Counted from the first letter of the stretch, positions 1 through 8,703 are shown. The stretch is DNA of 43,773 bases from Candidatus Cybelea septentrionalis (GCA_003158175.1 PMHJ01000044.1:1-43773); one strand, 5' to 3'. A program made the numbers and translations. Notes: generated by a model not told the origin, from the letters alone.

Positions 1-472
1 CCATGGACCAATACTCCGGGATCTGGCTTGGATTGACGTACCGGTAGGCGTACGTGCCGGCCGGCTCTCTAATGCCTTTCTTGAGCGTTAGCTCTACGGT
101 ATTGAAACCGTCCATCTTTCCTTTGTCGTACTCATGCTGGAACGCTAAGTGCTGGTGTGCCAAGCTCAAAGAGGCGAGAGGCTCAGACTTGAGCTGGATG
201 TACTTGTCGCCGCTGGGCGTTTTCATCAGCCCCTCCGTCGCTCCGTCGGCGCCCGGAAAGGTCGCGAAGAAGTCGTCGAAGCTGCGGTTCTCTTGAACCA
301 CGATGACGACGTGCTTGATGTATGCAGAGGTGCCCGAGGCTGGCGAGACGCTGCCAAGCGATGGTACGCCGGTGCCCGAACCCATCGAGCCTTGGGTACA
401 CCCACCCATCACCAAGGCGGCCGTCAGTCCAAGCGCAGAGAGCCCGTTCGCGATACGCATTCGGTTTTCCAT
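1..472 (-). CDS. Phospholipase C / phosphoesterase-family lipoprotein, N-terminal part (cut by window edge)
   Basis: The frame runs open from an ATG at 472 to the first base of the window, so only about 157 N-terminal residues are visible and the C-terminus lies outside. A GAGAG element sits about 8 bases before the start. The product begins with a lipoprotein signal whose lipobox is MGGC (about residues 23-26). Next comes the family N-terminal block IKHVVIVVQENRSFDDFF, followed by FPGADG. This block is the hallmark of the phosphoesterase family that includes bacterial phospholipase C and acid phosphatase AcpA; the E-N-R-S segment contributes metal and phosphate contacts. The same block occurs in the complete protein at 26485-27831, so the two are paralogues. 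It probably acts as an outer-membrane or periplasmic phosphoesterase. The substrate cannot be read from the sequence. Confidence 0.85.
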   Translation of the reverse strand, partial: MENRMRIANGLSALGLTAALVMGGCTQGSMGSGTGVPSLGSVSPASGTSAYIKHVVIVVQENRSFDDFFATFPGADGATEGLMKTPSGDKYIQLKSEPLASLSLAHQHLAFQHEYDKGKMDGFNTVELTLKKGIREPAGTYAYRYVNPSQIPEYWSM

Positions 473-592
473 TGCCGCATTCTCTCATGTGGGGGTACGT
501 CTTGCCAAGCTGAAGTGCGTGGTGCCGGGGGTGTATTTTGCGCGAAGCATAGTCGCCTTGCGGCAAGTATCGCTTGCTCGCTTGACCTTAAG

Positions 593-2170
593 TTAAGGCT
601 CCAGCGCACCATAGCCGCCGCCGCCTGGAGTTTGAATCGTCAGCGTGTCTCCCGGTTGGAGGGGCAGGGTCGTCTTTGCAGCGACGCGCGTTTTGGTTCC
701 AGCGCGCTTCAATGTGTGCCGTCCGCACGTGCCCGGCTCTCCGCCGTGCGCACCCGGTGGCCGCAACGTATGGCGATCCGCGAGGAGCGTTGCCTGCGCG
801 GTACCCTCCGTGAGCTCGATCTCGCGGACCAGCCCGCTGCCGCCGCGGTGCCGGCCTGCGCCGCCGGTGCCTTCCGCGATTTCGTAGCGCGCGATGCGCA
901 ACGGATACTCGCGTTCGACCGCTTCAATCGGCGTGTTGAGCGTGTTGGTCATGTGGCATTGGATGGCGTCTATCCCATCGGCGTTTAGACGGCCGCCGGA
1001 GCCGCAGCCGTTGGTTTCGTAGAAGGCCCAGGTTCGCCCGTCAGACCGCGTTCCGCCGAGCATCACGTTGCTCATCGTGCCGCCGCTGCAGGCCGGTACG
1101 CGCTCGGGCGCGGCGCATGCCAAAGCTTGCAGGACGACCTCGGCATTTCGCATGCTGGTCTCGACGTTGCCGCCCGAGACGGGTGCGGGACGGCGCGGAT
1201 TGAGCAACGTGCCTTCGGGCACGCGCACCTCGACCGGACGGAAGCATCCCTCGTTCATCGGAATCGTCGGGTCGGTGACTGCACGCAGCGCGTAGTAGAC
1301 GCCGGAGAGCGTCACGCCGAACACGGCGTTGAGCGGAAACCTGCATTGTGCGGAGGTTCCGGTATAATCGAGCAGTGCGCTGCCGTCGCGCAGCTCCAAC
1401 CGCAGAGCAATGACGATGCTCGGCTCGCCGTCACGATCTTCCAGATAATCGGTTGCATCGAAGACGCCGTCGCCGATCTTACGAAGCGCGGCGCGCATCG
1501 CGCGCTCGCTGCCGTCGAGCGCGCGCGCGACTGCCTCGTCGAACGTTTGGGCGCTATAGCGGCTCACGAGCTCGAGCAGACGACGTTCTCCGGTGTAGTT
1601 GCCGGCGATCTGCGCTCGAAGATCCCCGCTGCAAGCGTCGGGCGTTCTCGAATTGGCGCGGAAGAGCGCGACCGCCTCGGCAACGACACGGTCGTCACGC
1701 ATCAAACGCATGGGTGGAACGACGACCCCTTCGGCAAAAAGGTCGGCCGCATCGGCCGGCATCGATCCCGGCGCAGCGCCGCCGACATCCGCGTGATGCG
1801 CCTTATTGGCGGCAAACCCGGCCAGCCGCCCTCCGTCGAAGATCGGCCGCAACACCGTGACGTCGTTGAGATGAGTCCCAGTTACGTAGGGATCGTTCGC
1901 AACCCACATCTCGCCCTCGCGAACGCCGCCGTGTTCGCACGCGATGATCTCGAGCATGCGTTTGAGCCCCCACGGCAGCGAGCCAAGGTGCACTGGAATG
2001 TGCTCGGCTTGCGCGATCAAACGGCCATCACGGTCGAAGAGCGCGCAGGAATGGTCGAGACGTTCTTTGATGTTCGGCGAGTAGGCGCTGTTGCGCACGG
2101 CAAGACCCATCTCTTCGCTCGCATATACGAGCGCTGCGCTGAGGATCTCTGCCGTGATCGGATCGATCAT
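593..2170 (-). CDS. hyuB: Hydantoinase B / oxoprolinase-family protein (HyuB)
   Basis: A 525-residue protein of the hydantoinase B/oxoprolinase family, the partner of HyuA in ATP-dependent hydrolysis or carboxylation of cyclic amides, ketones or related substrates. Family signatures are ERLDHSCALFD (about 36-46), NDPYVTGTHLND (92-103) and HHADVGG (125-131); the last two supply the metal-binding residues of the family. The ATG at 2170 overlaps the hyuA stop as ATGA, which implies translational coupling; an in-frame start 17 codons upstream lies inside hyuA and was rejected. The length is normal. No third subunit (acetone-carboxylase gamma type) and no transporter lies beside it, so a carboxylase is less likely than a hydantoinase/oxoprolinase-like hydrolase. 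The true substrate is unknown. Confidence 0.93.
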   Translation of the reverse strand: MIDPITAEILSAALVYASEEMGLAVRNSAYSPNIKERLDHSCALFDRDGRLIAQAEHIPVHLGSLPWGLKRMLEIIACEHGGVREGEMWVANDPYVTGTHLNDVTVLRPIFDGGRLAGFAANKAHHADVGGAAPGSMPADAADLFAEGVVVPPMRLMRDDRVVAEAVALFRANSRTPDACSGDLRAQIAGNYTGERRLLELVSRYSAQTFDEAVARALDGSERAMRAALRKIGDGVFDATDYLEDRDGEPSIVIALRLELRDGSALLDYTGTSAQCRFPLNAVFGVTLSGVYYALRAVTDPTIPMNEGCFRPVEVRVPEGTLLNPRRPAPVSGGNVETSMRNAEVVLQALACAAPERVPACSGGTMSNVMLGGTRSDGRTWAFYETNGCGSGGRLNADGIDAIQCHMTNTLNTPIEAVEREYPLRIARYEIAEGTGGAGRHRGGSGLVREIELTEGTAQATLLADRHTLRPPGAHGGEPGTCGRHTLKRAGTKTRVAAKTTLPLQPGDTLTIQTPGGGGYGALEP

Positions 2171-4251
2171 TGGGCCGTCTTCTCTAAAACCAGTACGTCG
2201 GCATCCGCCGTCAACGACCACTGCGGTGCCACGTACGTCGTGCAGTCGTACTCCTCGACGATCGTCGGCCCCTCGATGCGCTCGCCTTCTCTGAGCGCCG
2301 TGCGTTGCAAAACGGGAGCGTTGATGAAAGAACCGTCGACCCAGACGCGGCGCGTCTCCTCACGTCGTTCTTCGACGAAGTTTATCTCGAGTACCGGCTC
2401 CGTCGATGGGCTCGGGGTGACGCGGGGAGACAGCGCGCCCACCCCCGTTAGGCGCGCGTTTATCAGTTCGACGATCTCGCTGCGAACGTCGTAACCGTAG
2501 CGAGCGCGGTGTGCGTCGTGAAAACGCTGCGCGATCGCTTCGGGCGAATCGGCATGGTCGATCGTCAGCTCGAAACCCTGTCCGCGATAGCGGGCGTCGT
2601 ATTGTCGTCGAAAGGCAATCGTTTCCCGCTGCACGCCTTGTTCGATTAGCTTGGCGCCAGCGCGCTCCTCGCTCTCCTCGAACCAGCGCTGCAACGCGGA
2701 TCGATCCACCTTGCCGGTCGAGCGAAGCACGGCAAGGACGTCGGTGGTGTGAAGATCTGCCCCCAGCAAACCGTGCGCGGAGAAAAGGCCCGGATGCTGC
2801 GGGATGACGATGCGCGCAATAGCCAACTCGTCGGCCACCGCGCAGGCATGCAACGGCCCTGCGCCTCCGAAGGCGACCAGCCCGAACTCACGCGGATCCA
2901 AGCCGCGCTCGACGGTGACGATCCGCAACACCTTCGCCATCGCGTGATCGATCAGCCTGACGATGCCCTCGGCCGTCATTTCGAGGCTCAATTCCAAGGC
3001 CGAGGCGAGGCGTTCGATGGCGGACCGGGCGCGTGCTGCGTCGATTGGAAACGCTCCGCCGAGCAACGCTGCTTGATTCAATCGGCCGAGCACGACGTTC
3101 GCATCGGCAACCGTAGCTTGTTCGGAGCGGCCGTAGCAAGCCGGCCCCGGGTCCGCGCCCGCCGAGAGCGGACCCACGCGTAGCGAACCGGCATCGTCGA
3201 GCCACGCGATGGTGCCGCCCCCCGCGCTCACTTCTGCCAGGTCGACGAATGGAAAGCGAACGGGATAGCCGCTGCCTTTGATCGCGCGGCCGCTGTGCGT
3301 TGCGCCGGCGGCTTCGAACTCTCCAACGATTTGGGCGACGCCATCGACGATGGCGCCCGCTTTCGCGGTCGTTCCGCCCATATCGAACGAGAGCAGGCGT
3401 CTTATGCCGATTCTGCGGCCGAGCGCCGCCGCGGCCATTGCGCCGCTCGCCGGGCCACTCTCGATCAACGCCGCGGGTCGCGAGAGAATCCCCTGCGACG
3501 CAAGGCCGCCGTCACTGCGCATAACGTAGAGCGGCGCGTCGATGCCGGCAGCCCGGACCGCAGCGCCTAAACGTTCGAGGTAGCCTTCGACGATCGGCGC
3601 GAGCACCGCGTTGACGACCGTGGTCGAGCAGCGCTCGTATTCACGGTACTGCGGATCGACTTCCGACGAGATCGTCACGCGCATTCCCGGAAAGGCAGCG
3701 GAAAGGGCCTGTGCGACGCGCCGCTCGTGCGCGTCGTTCGCATACGAGTGCAGCAGGCAGACCGCGGTCGCCGCTACATCGCGTTCGCGGAGCTCGGCGC
3801 ACAAGCGCTCGACGTCGCTCTCGTCCAGCGCCAGGAGCACGTTCCCCTGAAAATCGACGCGCTCTCGGACGGTCAGCCGGTCGTTGCGCGCGACAAGGGG
3901 ACGCGGCCGTTCGACGAACAGGTTGTAGAGCGCGCTTCGATTTTGACGGCCGATCTCGATAACGTCGCGAAAGCCGTGCGTCGTGACGAGCGCGACGCGC
4001 GGAAGCTCGAGATTCATCTGGCCGAGCAGCGCGTTTGTTGCGATCGTGGTCGAATGCGCGAGCAGCTCGATCCGCGGCGGCTCTTCGTAATCCGTCAAAA
4101 TTGCGGCGATTGCTTCGACGACCGCGCGATGCGGTTCGCGCGGAGTGCTTGCGACTTTGCGCGTGACGACTCGTCCGCTCCAGGATTCGGCGGCGACGAG
4201 GTCGGTGAACGTTCCGCCGACGTCGATCCCGATGCGGAGCGTGCCTGGCAT
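2167..4251 (-). CDS. hyuA: Hydantoinase A / oxoprolinase-family ATP-binding subunit (HyuA)
   Basis: A 694-residue HyuA-type subunit with an actin/Hsp70-like ATPase fold. It carries the phosphate-1 motif GIDVGGTFTDLV (8-19), an internal FDMGGTTAKAG motif and a C-terminal FGGAGPLHA motif. Members activate the substrate with ATP for the HyuB subunit; known activities include N-methylhydantoinase, 5-oxoprolinase and acetone or acetophenone carboxylase. The gene is first of a two-gene minus-strand operon and overlaps hyuB by 4 bases. The start codon at 4251 is preceded by AGAGG, which lies inside a perfect 15-base palindrome (4252-4266). This suggests control of initiation or an operator. Length is as expected for separate A subunits. 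Confidence 0.94.
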   Translation of the reverse strand: MPGTLRIGIDVGGTFTDLVAAESWSGRVVTRKVASTPREPHRAVVEAIAAILTDYEEPPRIELLAHSTTIATNALLGQMNLELPRVALVTTHGFRDVIEIGRQNRSALYNLFVERPRPLVARNDRLTVRERVDFQGNVLLALDESDVERLCAELRERDVAATAVCLLHSYANDAHERRVAQALSAAFPGMRVTISSEVDPQYREYERCSTTVVNAVLAPIVEGYLERLGAAVRAAGIDAPLYVMRSDGGLASQGILSRPAALIESGPASGAMAAAALGRRIGIRRLLSFDMGGTTAKAGAIVDGVAQIVGEFEAAGATHSGRAIKGSGYPVRFPFVDLAEVSAGGGTIAWLDDAGSLRVGPLSAGADPGPACYGRSEQATVADANVVLGRLNQAALLGGAFPIDAARARSAIERLASALELSLEMTAEGIVRLIDHAMAKVLRIVTVERGLDPREFGLVAFGGAGPLHACAVADELAIARIVIPQHPGLFSAHGLLGADLHTTDVLAVLRSTGKVDRSALQRWFEESEERAGAKLIEQGVQRETIAFRRQYDARYRGQGFELTIDHADSPEAIAQRFHDAHRARYGYDVRSEIVELINARLTGVGALSPRVTPSPSTEPVLEINFVEERREETRRVWVDGSFINAPVLQRTALREGERIEGPTIVEEYDCTTYVAPQWSLTADADVLVLEKTAQ

Positions 4252-4266
4252 TAACCTCTGAGGTTA
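4252..4266. promoter_or_regulatory. Perfect palindrome overlapping the hyuA ribosome binding site
   Basis: TAACCTC-T-GAGGTTA is a perfect 7+1+7 inverted repeat directly before the hyuA start codon. Its AGAGG core is the only Shine-Dalgarno candidate. As RNA it could form a 5-bp stem with a 5-base loop and hide that element. As DNA it could bind a dimeric repressor. Which of these applies, if either, is inference. Confidence 0.5.
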
Positions 4267-4303
4267 CGTCGCCGGGCGGCGGATCACCGTCAGCTCCCTG
4301 GTG

Positions 4304-4723
4304 CTAAAACGTTAGGCGGAAAGTGTCGTTTCCGGCACTGCAGTCCTGGTTTCCGGGCGGCGACGGCGAAGTCATCCGGAGTCTAAAGTCGAAGGCGGTC
4401 GTGTTCGTGCCCGCATCCGACGCGCGCTGCCAGACGTATGAAAAGGTATAGGATTGACCGGGCGCTAGCGGCGGCACGCCGCGATCCTCTAACCGGGTTC
4501 CGTTTTGATAGATGTCGACGAACTGCAAGACGCTTGATGCCTGCCCCTGATTTCCGAGATTGGTGACCTTGCCGACCAACGTGTAATGGTTGAGCGAGCC
4601 GTTACCGGAGACGTTCTGCACGCGTACCGATGTGATCGCGGGGTCGGCTCCGGCGCAGCCGGCCGCGGCGGCGTTGACGGAAAGCTGAGCGAGAAGGATG
4701 GCCGTTATAATGATTGTGCGCAT
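4304..4723 (-). CDS. Small exported beta-rich (CARDB-like) protein
   Basis: A 139-residue protein with a signal peptide (hydrophobic TIIITAILLAQLSVNAAAA, cleavage near residue 20). The mature part looks like one immunoglobulin-like or CARDB-like domain: VRVQNVSGNG, LVGKVTNLGNQGQ, LAPGQSYTFSY and FDFRLRM are alternating beta strands with the polar turn pattern of that fold. Cysteines near residue 23 and near the C-terminus (QDCSAG) could pair; alternatively the first Cys after AAAG could be a weak lipobox. The gene lies 52 bases upstream of hyuA on the same strand and is divergent from the DUF885 gene. Function unknown; the domain assignment is from strand pattern only. Confidence 0.72.
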   Translation of the reverse strand: MRTIIITAILLAQLSVNAAAAGCAGADPAITSVRVQNVSGNGSLNHYTLVGKVTNLGNQGQASSVLQFVDIYQNGTRLEDRGVPPLAPGQSYTFSYVWQRASDAGTNTTAFDFRLRMTSPSPPGNQDCSAGNDTFRLTF

Positions 4724-4769
4724 GCTATGGAACCTACCCGCGAGCGGGCGCGCGAAACAATCGCCGGTG

Positions 4770-4785
4770 GACTCTCGTAGGAGTC
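4770..4785 (+). promoter_or_regulatory. Small hairpin covering the Shine-Dalgarno of the DUF885 gene
   Basis: GACTC (4770-4774) and GAGTC (4781-4785) are complementary across a 6-base loop. The AGGAG Shine-Dalgarno (4779-4783) lies in the loop and right arm. The stem is only 5 bp, so stability is modest and it could be chance. Confidence 0.3.
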
Positions 4786-4788
4786 GTC

Positions 4789-6519
4789 ATGAAGAACCGA
4801 GCTCTTGCCGCTCTCCTGGCGGCCGCATTTCTGGTTTGTCTGCCGCTGCGGGCCCCCGCTCAAAGCTTGCCGAGCGCGCAAATATCGGCCCTTCAGCTCC
4901 AATCGATTGCCGATTTCTTGGCCGCGGACCCCGAGGCCGCGACGTTCCTCGGCGACTACAGCCACGACGGCGACTGGAGCGATCCGACCCCGGCGGGCAT
5001 CGCCCACATGAAGCAGCTGCTGGCGACGTACGAAAGTAAGCTCGACGCCATCAACATGGCCGGCGCCACGCTTCAGGATCGCAACGACGTGCGCGTGATG
5101 CGCGCCTTCGCCGCGGGCCAACTCCGGCAGCTGGCCGAGCTGGAGGCCGGAAAGGACCCGTCCGGGCCGCCACTGACCGTGCTCGGAGTGGTCTTCACGA
5201 TGGTCCTCCATATGGGCGAACAGAACCAGGCGCTTTGGTGGGACCACATGATCTCGCGGCTGGAAAAGGCCCCGGCGTGGATGGCCGCGCAGCGCCCGCT
5301 CATTACCCATCCGGGACGCCTGCAAGCCGAGGTCGCTATTAAAGAGCTGGCGATGGCGCCCGCCCTCTTCAACTACATTTTGACGCCGATGGCCGCGCAG
5401 CTCCCGGCCGATAAGAAAGCGCGCTTTGAAAAGGCGCGCGACGCAGTCGTTGCGTCGATGACCGAGTGGACCAAATGGATGAGCGATAACGCGGCGAGCT
5501 GGCCGACCAACTACGAGATGGGATCGCAAGCCTACAACGCCATGCTCCGCGACGAGCTGCTCTTGCCGTATGATGCCGATCAGATTGCAGCAATCGGGCG
5601 CAAGACGCTCGACGCGGCCGTCGCGCAAGAGCGCGAGATTCAAGCCGAGGCGAAGGCCAAAGGCGTCAATCTTTTGGATCCAACGCAGGCCGCGGCAAAC
5701 GGCGGCGGCATGACCCCGGCTACGAAAGACGCGCAGTTCGCGTTCTTTCAGGCGCAACTCAACACTCTACGCGCCTTCATCGCGGACAAACACATCGTGA
5801 CGGTCCCGGCATACGTCGGCGAGATGAAGATCGAGGAGACACCGGCGTTTCTCTTGCCGATTCTTCCCGGCGCGTCGATGAATCCGCCGCCGATTCTTTC
5901 CAAACAGGTCGACGGCGTCTACTTCGTTCCGCCGCCCAATCCGCAGATGGCGAAGGCCGCGGCCACCGGCGCGATCTTCGAGGACTTCGATCGCGATCGC
6001 GTCCTGATGACCAGCGGACACGAAGGCTTCCCAGGGCACTTCTTGCAGCTCTCGATCGCCAAACACAATTCCGATCCCGTGCGCCGCTTCTCGTTCGATG
6101 GCGTCTTCGCCGAAGGCTGGGCCTTTTATGAAGAAGCGTTGCTCGAACGTGACGGCCTTTACGGTAACGATCTCGACGGCCGCTACGCCGTCGCGCAATT
6201 CGAGCGGCTGCGCGGCGCTCGCGCGATCGTCGATACGAAACTCGCAACCGGAGAATGGAGCTTCGAGCGCGCGGTTGCATGGTTCGAAGCGAATGCCGGC
6301 GTCGACCGCGCGACGGCGCAAGGCGAGGTGAGCCGTTTTGCGCTCGGTCCCGGGCAAGCGTTCGACTATGCCGTCGGCAAGACGCAGATCGAAGCGCTGC
6401 TCGCCCAATACAGGGCGAAGAAGGGAAGCGCGTTCGATTTGCAAGCCTTTCACGACGATCTGCTCTCGCACGGCACGGTTCCGGTGAGCATCGTCGCGAG
6501 CGAAATGCTCGCCGAATAG
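4789..6519 (+). CDS. DUF885 family exported protein (putative metallohydrolase)
   Basis: A 576-residue DUF885-family protein with an N-terminal signal peptide (MKNRALAALLAAAFLVC, cleavage after APAQ). Start 4789 is set by AGGAG five bases upstream and by the signal peptide; upstream in-frame starts lack both. The diagnostic motif is HEGFPGH (about residues 411-417), preceded by DRVLMTSG; this HExxPGH pattern is the presumed zinc site of DUF885, which is related to M2/M3-like gluzincin peptidases. FAEGWAFYEEALL about 30 residues later supplies the conserved Glu of a gluzincin-like third ligand. Length matches the family. It is probably periplasmic and probably hydrolyses peptides. Eleven bases separate it from the next gene, so the two are likely co-transcribed. 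Confidence 0.9.
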   Translation: MKNRALAALLAAAFLVCLPLRAPAQSLPSAQISALQLQSIADFLAADPEAATFLGDYSHDGDWSDPTPAGIAHMKQLLATYESKLDAINMAGATLQDRNDVRVMRAFAAGQLRQLAELEAGKDPSGPPLTVLGVVFTMVLHMGEQNQALWWDHMISRLEKAPAWMAAQRPLITHPGRLQAEVAIKELAMAPALFNYILTPMAAQLPADKKARFEKARDAVVASMTEWTKWMSDNAASWPTNYEMGSQAYNAMLRDELLLPYDADQIAAIGRKTLDAAVAQEREIQAEAKAKGVNLLDPTQAAANGGGMTPATKDAQFAFFQAQLNTLRAFIADKHIVTVPAYVGEMKIEETPAFLLPILPGASMNPPPILSKQVDGVYFVPPPNPQMAKAAATGAIFEDFDRDRVLMTSGHEGFPGHFLQLSIAKHNSDPVRRFSFDGVFAEGWAFYEEALLERDGLYGNDLDGRYAVAQFERLRGARAIVDTKLATGEWSFERAVAWFEANAGVDRATAQGEVSRFALGPGQAFDYAVGKTQIEALLAQYRAKKGSAFDLQAFHDDLLSHGTVPVSIVASEMLAE

Positions 6520-6530
6520 CAGAAGCGGCG

Positions 6531-7352
6531 ATGAAGAACACGCAGGCTCTCGCGTACGAACGTTTTCGTTCGCTGCACGAACGCGAGACGGCGTTCGTCA
6601 TGCCCAATGCGTGGGATGGCACGTCGGCGGTTTTACTCGCGCGCGCGGGATTCGAAGCGTTGGCCAGCACGTCGCTCGGCTTTGCGTTTTCGCTCGGGCG
6701 TCAAGACGGGATTCACGCAGTAACGCGTGACGAGGCCGTCGCGCATGCCGCATTCTTGGGCCGCGTCAGCGGTCTGCCGGTTAACGGAGATCTCGAAGAT
6801 GGATTCGGTGCGGATCCGCAGGAGTGCGCCGCGACGGTTCGCGCCGGCATCGAGGCGGGTTTGGCCGGCCTTGGCATCGAGGACACGACAGCCGACCCCG
6901 CGCATCCGATTCACCATTTCGACGATGCGGTTGCGCGCGTTCGCGCCGCAGGGCAGGCCGCGAGCGGCCGCATCCTCTTGACCGGCCGCACCGATAACTA
7001 TCTGCACGGCCGTGCCGATTTAGACGAAACCCTACGGCGTCTCGTCGCCTTTGCCGAAGCGGGTGCGGACGTACTCTATGCCCCCGGCTTGCCGGATATG
7101 GATGCGATCCGCGCCGTCGTTGCGGCTGTGGCGCCTAAGCCCGTCAACGTACTCATCGGCCCGAGCGAACCGGTACCGCTGGCGGATCTGAGTGCTGCCG
7201 GCGTGCGACGCGTGAGCGTCGGCGGTGCACTCTATCGAAGTGCCATGACCTCGTTGGTCGAAACGGCTCGAGCGTTGTCCGACGGAGACCTCTCCGTCTT
7301 GAGTGGCGCCATTTCCGGCGCCGAAATTTCGGGACTCCTGCCCAAAGCGTAA
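6531..7352 (+). CDS. Isocitrate lyase / PEP mutase superfamily protein
   Basis: A 273-residue alpha/beta-barrel enzyme of the isocitrate lyase/phosphoenolpyruvate mutase superfamily. Signatures are MPNAWDGTSA (24-33), ASTSLGFAFSLGRQDG (substrate loop), NGDLEDGFG (85-93, metal-binding Asp/Glu), GIEDTT and LTGRTDNYL. The KKCGH catalytic motif of true isocitrate lyase is absent, which places it with the short 'PEPM-like' group containing oxaloacetate decarboxylases, 2,3-dimethylmalate lyase and methylisocitrate lyase-like C-C bond enzymes. No prp or phosphonate genes are nearby, so the substrate remains open. ATG at 6531 was chosen because it starts the conserved region 11 bases after the DUF885 stop. 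Confidence 0.88.
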   Translation: MKNTQALAYERFRSLHERETAFVMPNAWDGTSAVLLARAGFEALASTSLGFAFSLGRQDGIHAVTRDEAVAHAAFLGRVSGLPVNGDLEDGFGADPQECAATVRAGIEAGLAGLGIEDTTADPAHPIHHFDDAVARVRAAGQAASGRILLTGRTDNYLHGRADLDETLRRLVAFAEAGADVLYAPGLPDMDAIRAVVAAVAPKPVNVLIGPSEPVPLADLSAAGVRRVSVGGALYRSAMTSLVETARALSDGDLSVLSGAISGAEISGLLPKA

Positions 7353-7371
7353 GGGTCGCTTTCGATTGAAG

Positions 7372-7398
7372 CCCCGCAAGCGGGGTACAAGCCGCTGC
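7372..7398 (+). promoter_or_regulatory. Two mutually exclusive hairpins before the NRAMP-like start
   Basis: Hairpin A is CCCCGC-AA-GCGGGG (7372-7385). Hairpin B pairs GC(A)AGCGG (7376-7383) with CCGCTGC (7392-7398) across an 8-base loop and ends one base before the ATG at 7400. Bases 7376-7383 belong to both, so only one can form. No U-run follows, so this is not an obvious terminator, and no clear Shine-Dalgarno is present. A metal- or temperature-sensitive switch is inference. Confidence 0.4.
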
Positions 7399-7399
7399 A

Positions 7400-8665
7400 A
7401 TGGTCAGCCGAATCCGTAATTTTTTCTCGATTTTAGGCCCCGGCCTGATTACCGGCGCGGCGGATGACGATCCGTCGGGAATCTCGACCTATTCGGTCGC
7501 CGGCGCCACGACCGGATATTCGATGCTCTGGCTCACCCTGGTCTCGACGCCGATGATGGCCGTCATTCAAGGGATGTGCGCTCGCATTTCGATGGTCAAC
7601 GGTGAGGGAATCGCCGCGCTTATGCGCAAGCGGCTACCGCTTGCACTCGTATATCCGCTGGCAGGCCTCGTCATCGTCGCCAATACGTTCAATCTTGGGG
7701 CGGATATCGGCGGCATGGCGGCCGCCACGCGGCTCGTCGTTCCAGTTCCCGTCGACGCCCTCGTCTTTCTCTTCGGCATCGCAATGCTCGTCGGGCAGGC
7801 ATGGATGCCGTACGCGACGATCGCGCGAGTCTTTAAGTGGCTGACGCTGTCGCTTTTCGCCTACGTCGTCACTGCCTTCGTCATCCATCCGCCGTGGGTT
7901 CATGTGTTGGAGCAGTTCGCGGTTCCACGGCTCCATTTCAACTCGCTCTGGCTCTCCACGATGGTGGGGGTGCTCGGAACGACGATCACGCCGTACTTGT
8001 TTTACTGGCAGTCGTCGCTGATGGTCGAGGAGGACAAAGAGGCCGGCAAGGCGACTCTTGCCGCGCGACGCGGCACCGATCCCGATTCGGTACGAAATAT
8101 GCATGCCGACGTCAACGCCGGCATGATCTTTTCGAACATCGTTGCATTCTTCATTATCGTTACGACGGCGTCGACCCTCGGGGCCGCCGGAAGGCACGAC
8201 ATCGCCACAGCTCAACAGGCCGCGCAAGCGTTACGCCCCTTGGCCGGTCCGTTCGCCGAGCTGCTCTTTGCGCTGGGAATGGTGGGTACCGGAATTCTGG
8301 CGGTTCCGGTCCTCGCGACGTCGTCGGCCTACGTCGCCGCGCAGACCTTTCGTTTCAAGGAGGGTCTAAGCGAGCCGGTGCACCGCGCTCCGCGCTTCTA
8401 CACGATCATCGCGGCGGGCATACTGATCGGCATTGCGATGAACCTGTTGCACGTCGACGCAATCAAGGCGCTATTTTGGTCGGCCGTTCTCAACGGTGTC
8501 GCGGCGGTGCCGCTAATAGCCGTCATCGTTTGGCTCGCCTCGAATCGAAAGATCATGGGCGATTGGACGAGTTCGGGACTTGCCCGCACCTGGGGATGGG
8601 CGACGTTCGCGTTGATGGGCGGCGCGACGGTCGGCATGTTTTACTTCATGGCTCGCGGTTCGTGA
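7400..8665 (+). CDS. NRAMP-related divalent metal transporter (non-canonical metal site)
   Basis: A 421-residue polytopic membrane protein (about 11 hydrophobic segments) of the NRAMP/SLC11 superfamily, which couples divalent cation uptake to protons. The first helix has the unwound site as DPSG (24-27) within GAADDDPSGISTYS. The helix-6 site reads TPY (197-199) in TTITPYLFYWQSS. Canonical MntH/NRAMP proteins have DPGN and MPH, where the Met sulfur selects transition metals. Loss of the Met and of the His points away from a classical Mn/Fe carrier. It may be an NRAMP-related magnesium-type (NRMT) or another divalent carrier. Start at ATG 7400; the Shine-Dalgarno is poor. It follows the PEPM-like gene by 47 bases that contain two competing hairpins. 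Confidence 0.9.
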   Translation: MVSRIRNFFSILGPGLITGAADDDPSGISTYSVAGATTGYSMLWLTLVSTPMMAVIQGMCARISMVNGEGIAALMRKRLPLALVYPLAGLVIVANTFNLGADIGGMAAATRLVVPVPVDALVFLFGIAMLVGQAWMPYATIARVFKWLTLSLFAYVVTAFVIHPPWVHVLEQFAVPRLHFNSLWLSTMVGVLGTTITPYLFYWQSSLMVEEDKEAGKATLAARRGTDPDSVRNMHADVNAGMIFSNIVAFFIIVTTASTLGAAGRHDIATAQQAAQALRPLAGPFAELLFALGMVGTGILAVPVLATSSAYVAAQTFRFKEGLSEPVHRAPRFYTIIAAGILIGIAMNLLHVDAIKALFWSAVLNGVAAVPLIAVIVWLASNRKIMGDWTSSGLARTWGWATFALMGGATVGMFYFMARGS

Positions 8666-8703
8666 AAGGAAAGCCGGTTCGCATCGTCAGACTCACTTAG
8701 AAC

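Noticed and set aside
1127..2494. A 455-codon plus-strand frame opposite hyuA/hyuB
   Set aside because: The minus-strand frames carry clear family motifs. The plus frame has only Arg/Ala/Asp-rich sequence typical of an antisense frame in GC-rich DNA, without a ribosome site.
593..4251. Acetone or acetophenone carboxylase operon
   Set aside because: Only A- and B-type subunits are present. The small gamma subunit and an activator or transporter are missing, so the general hydantoinase/oxoprolinase name is safer.
4705..5757. A 350-codon minus-strand frame opposite the DUF885 gene
   Set aside because: The plus frame has a signal peptide and the HExxPGH motif; the minus frame has neither.
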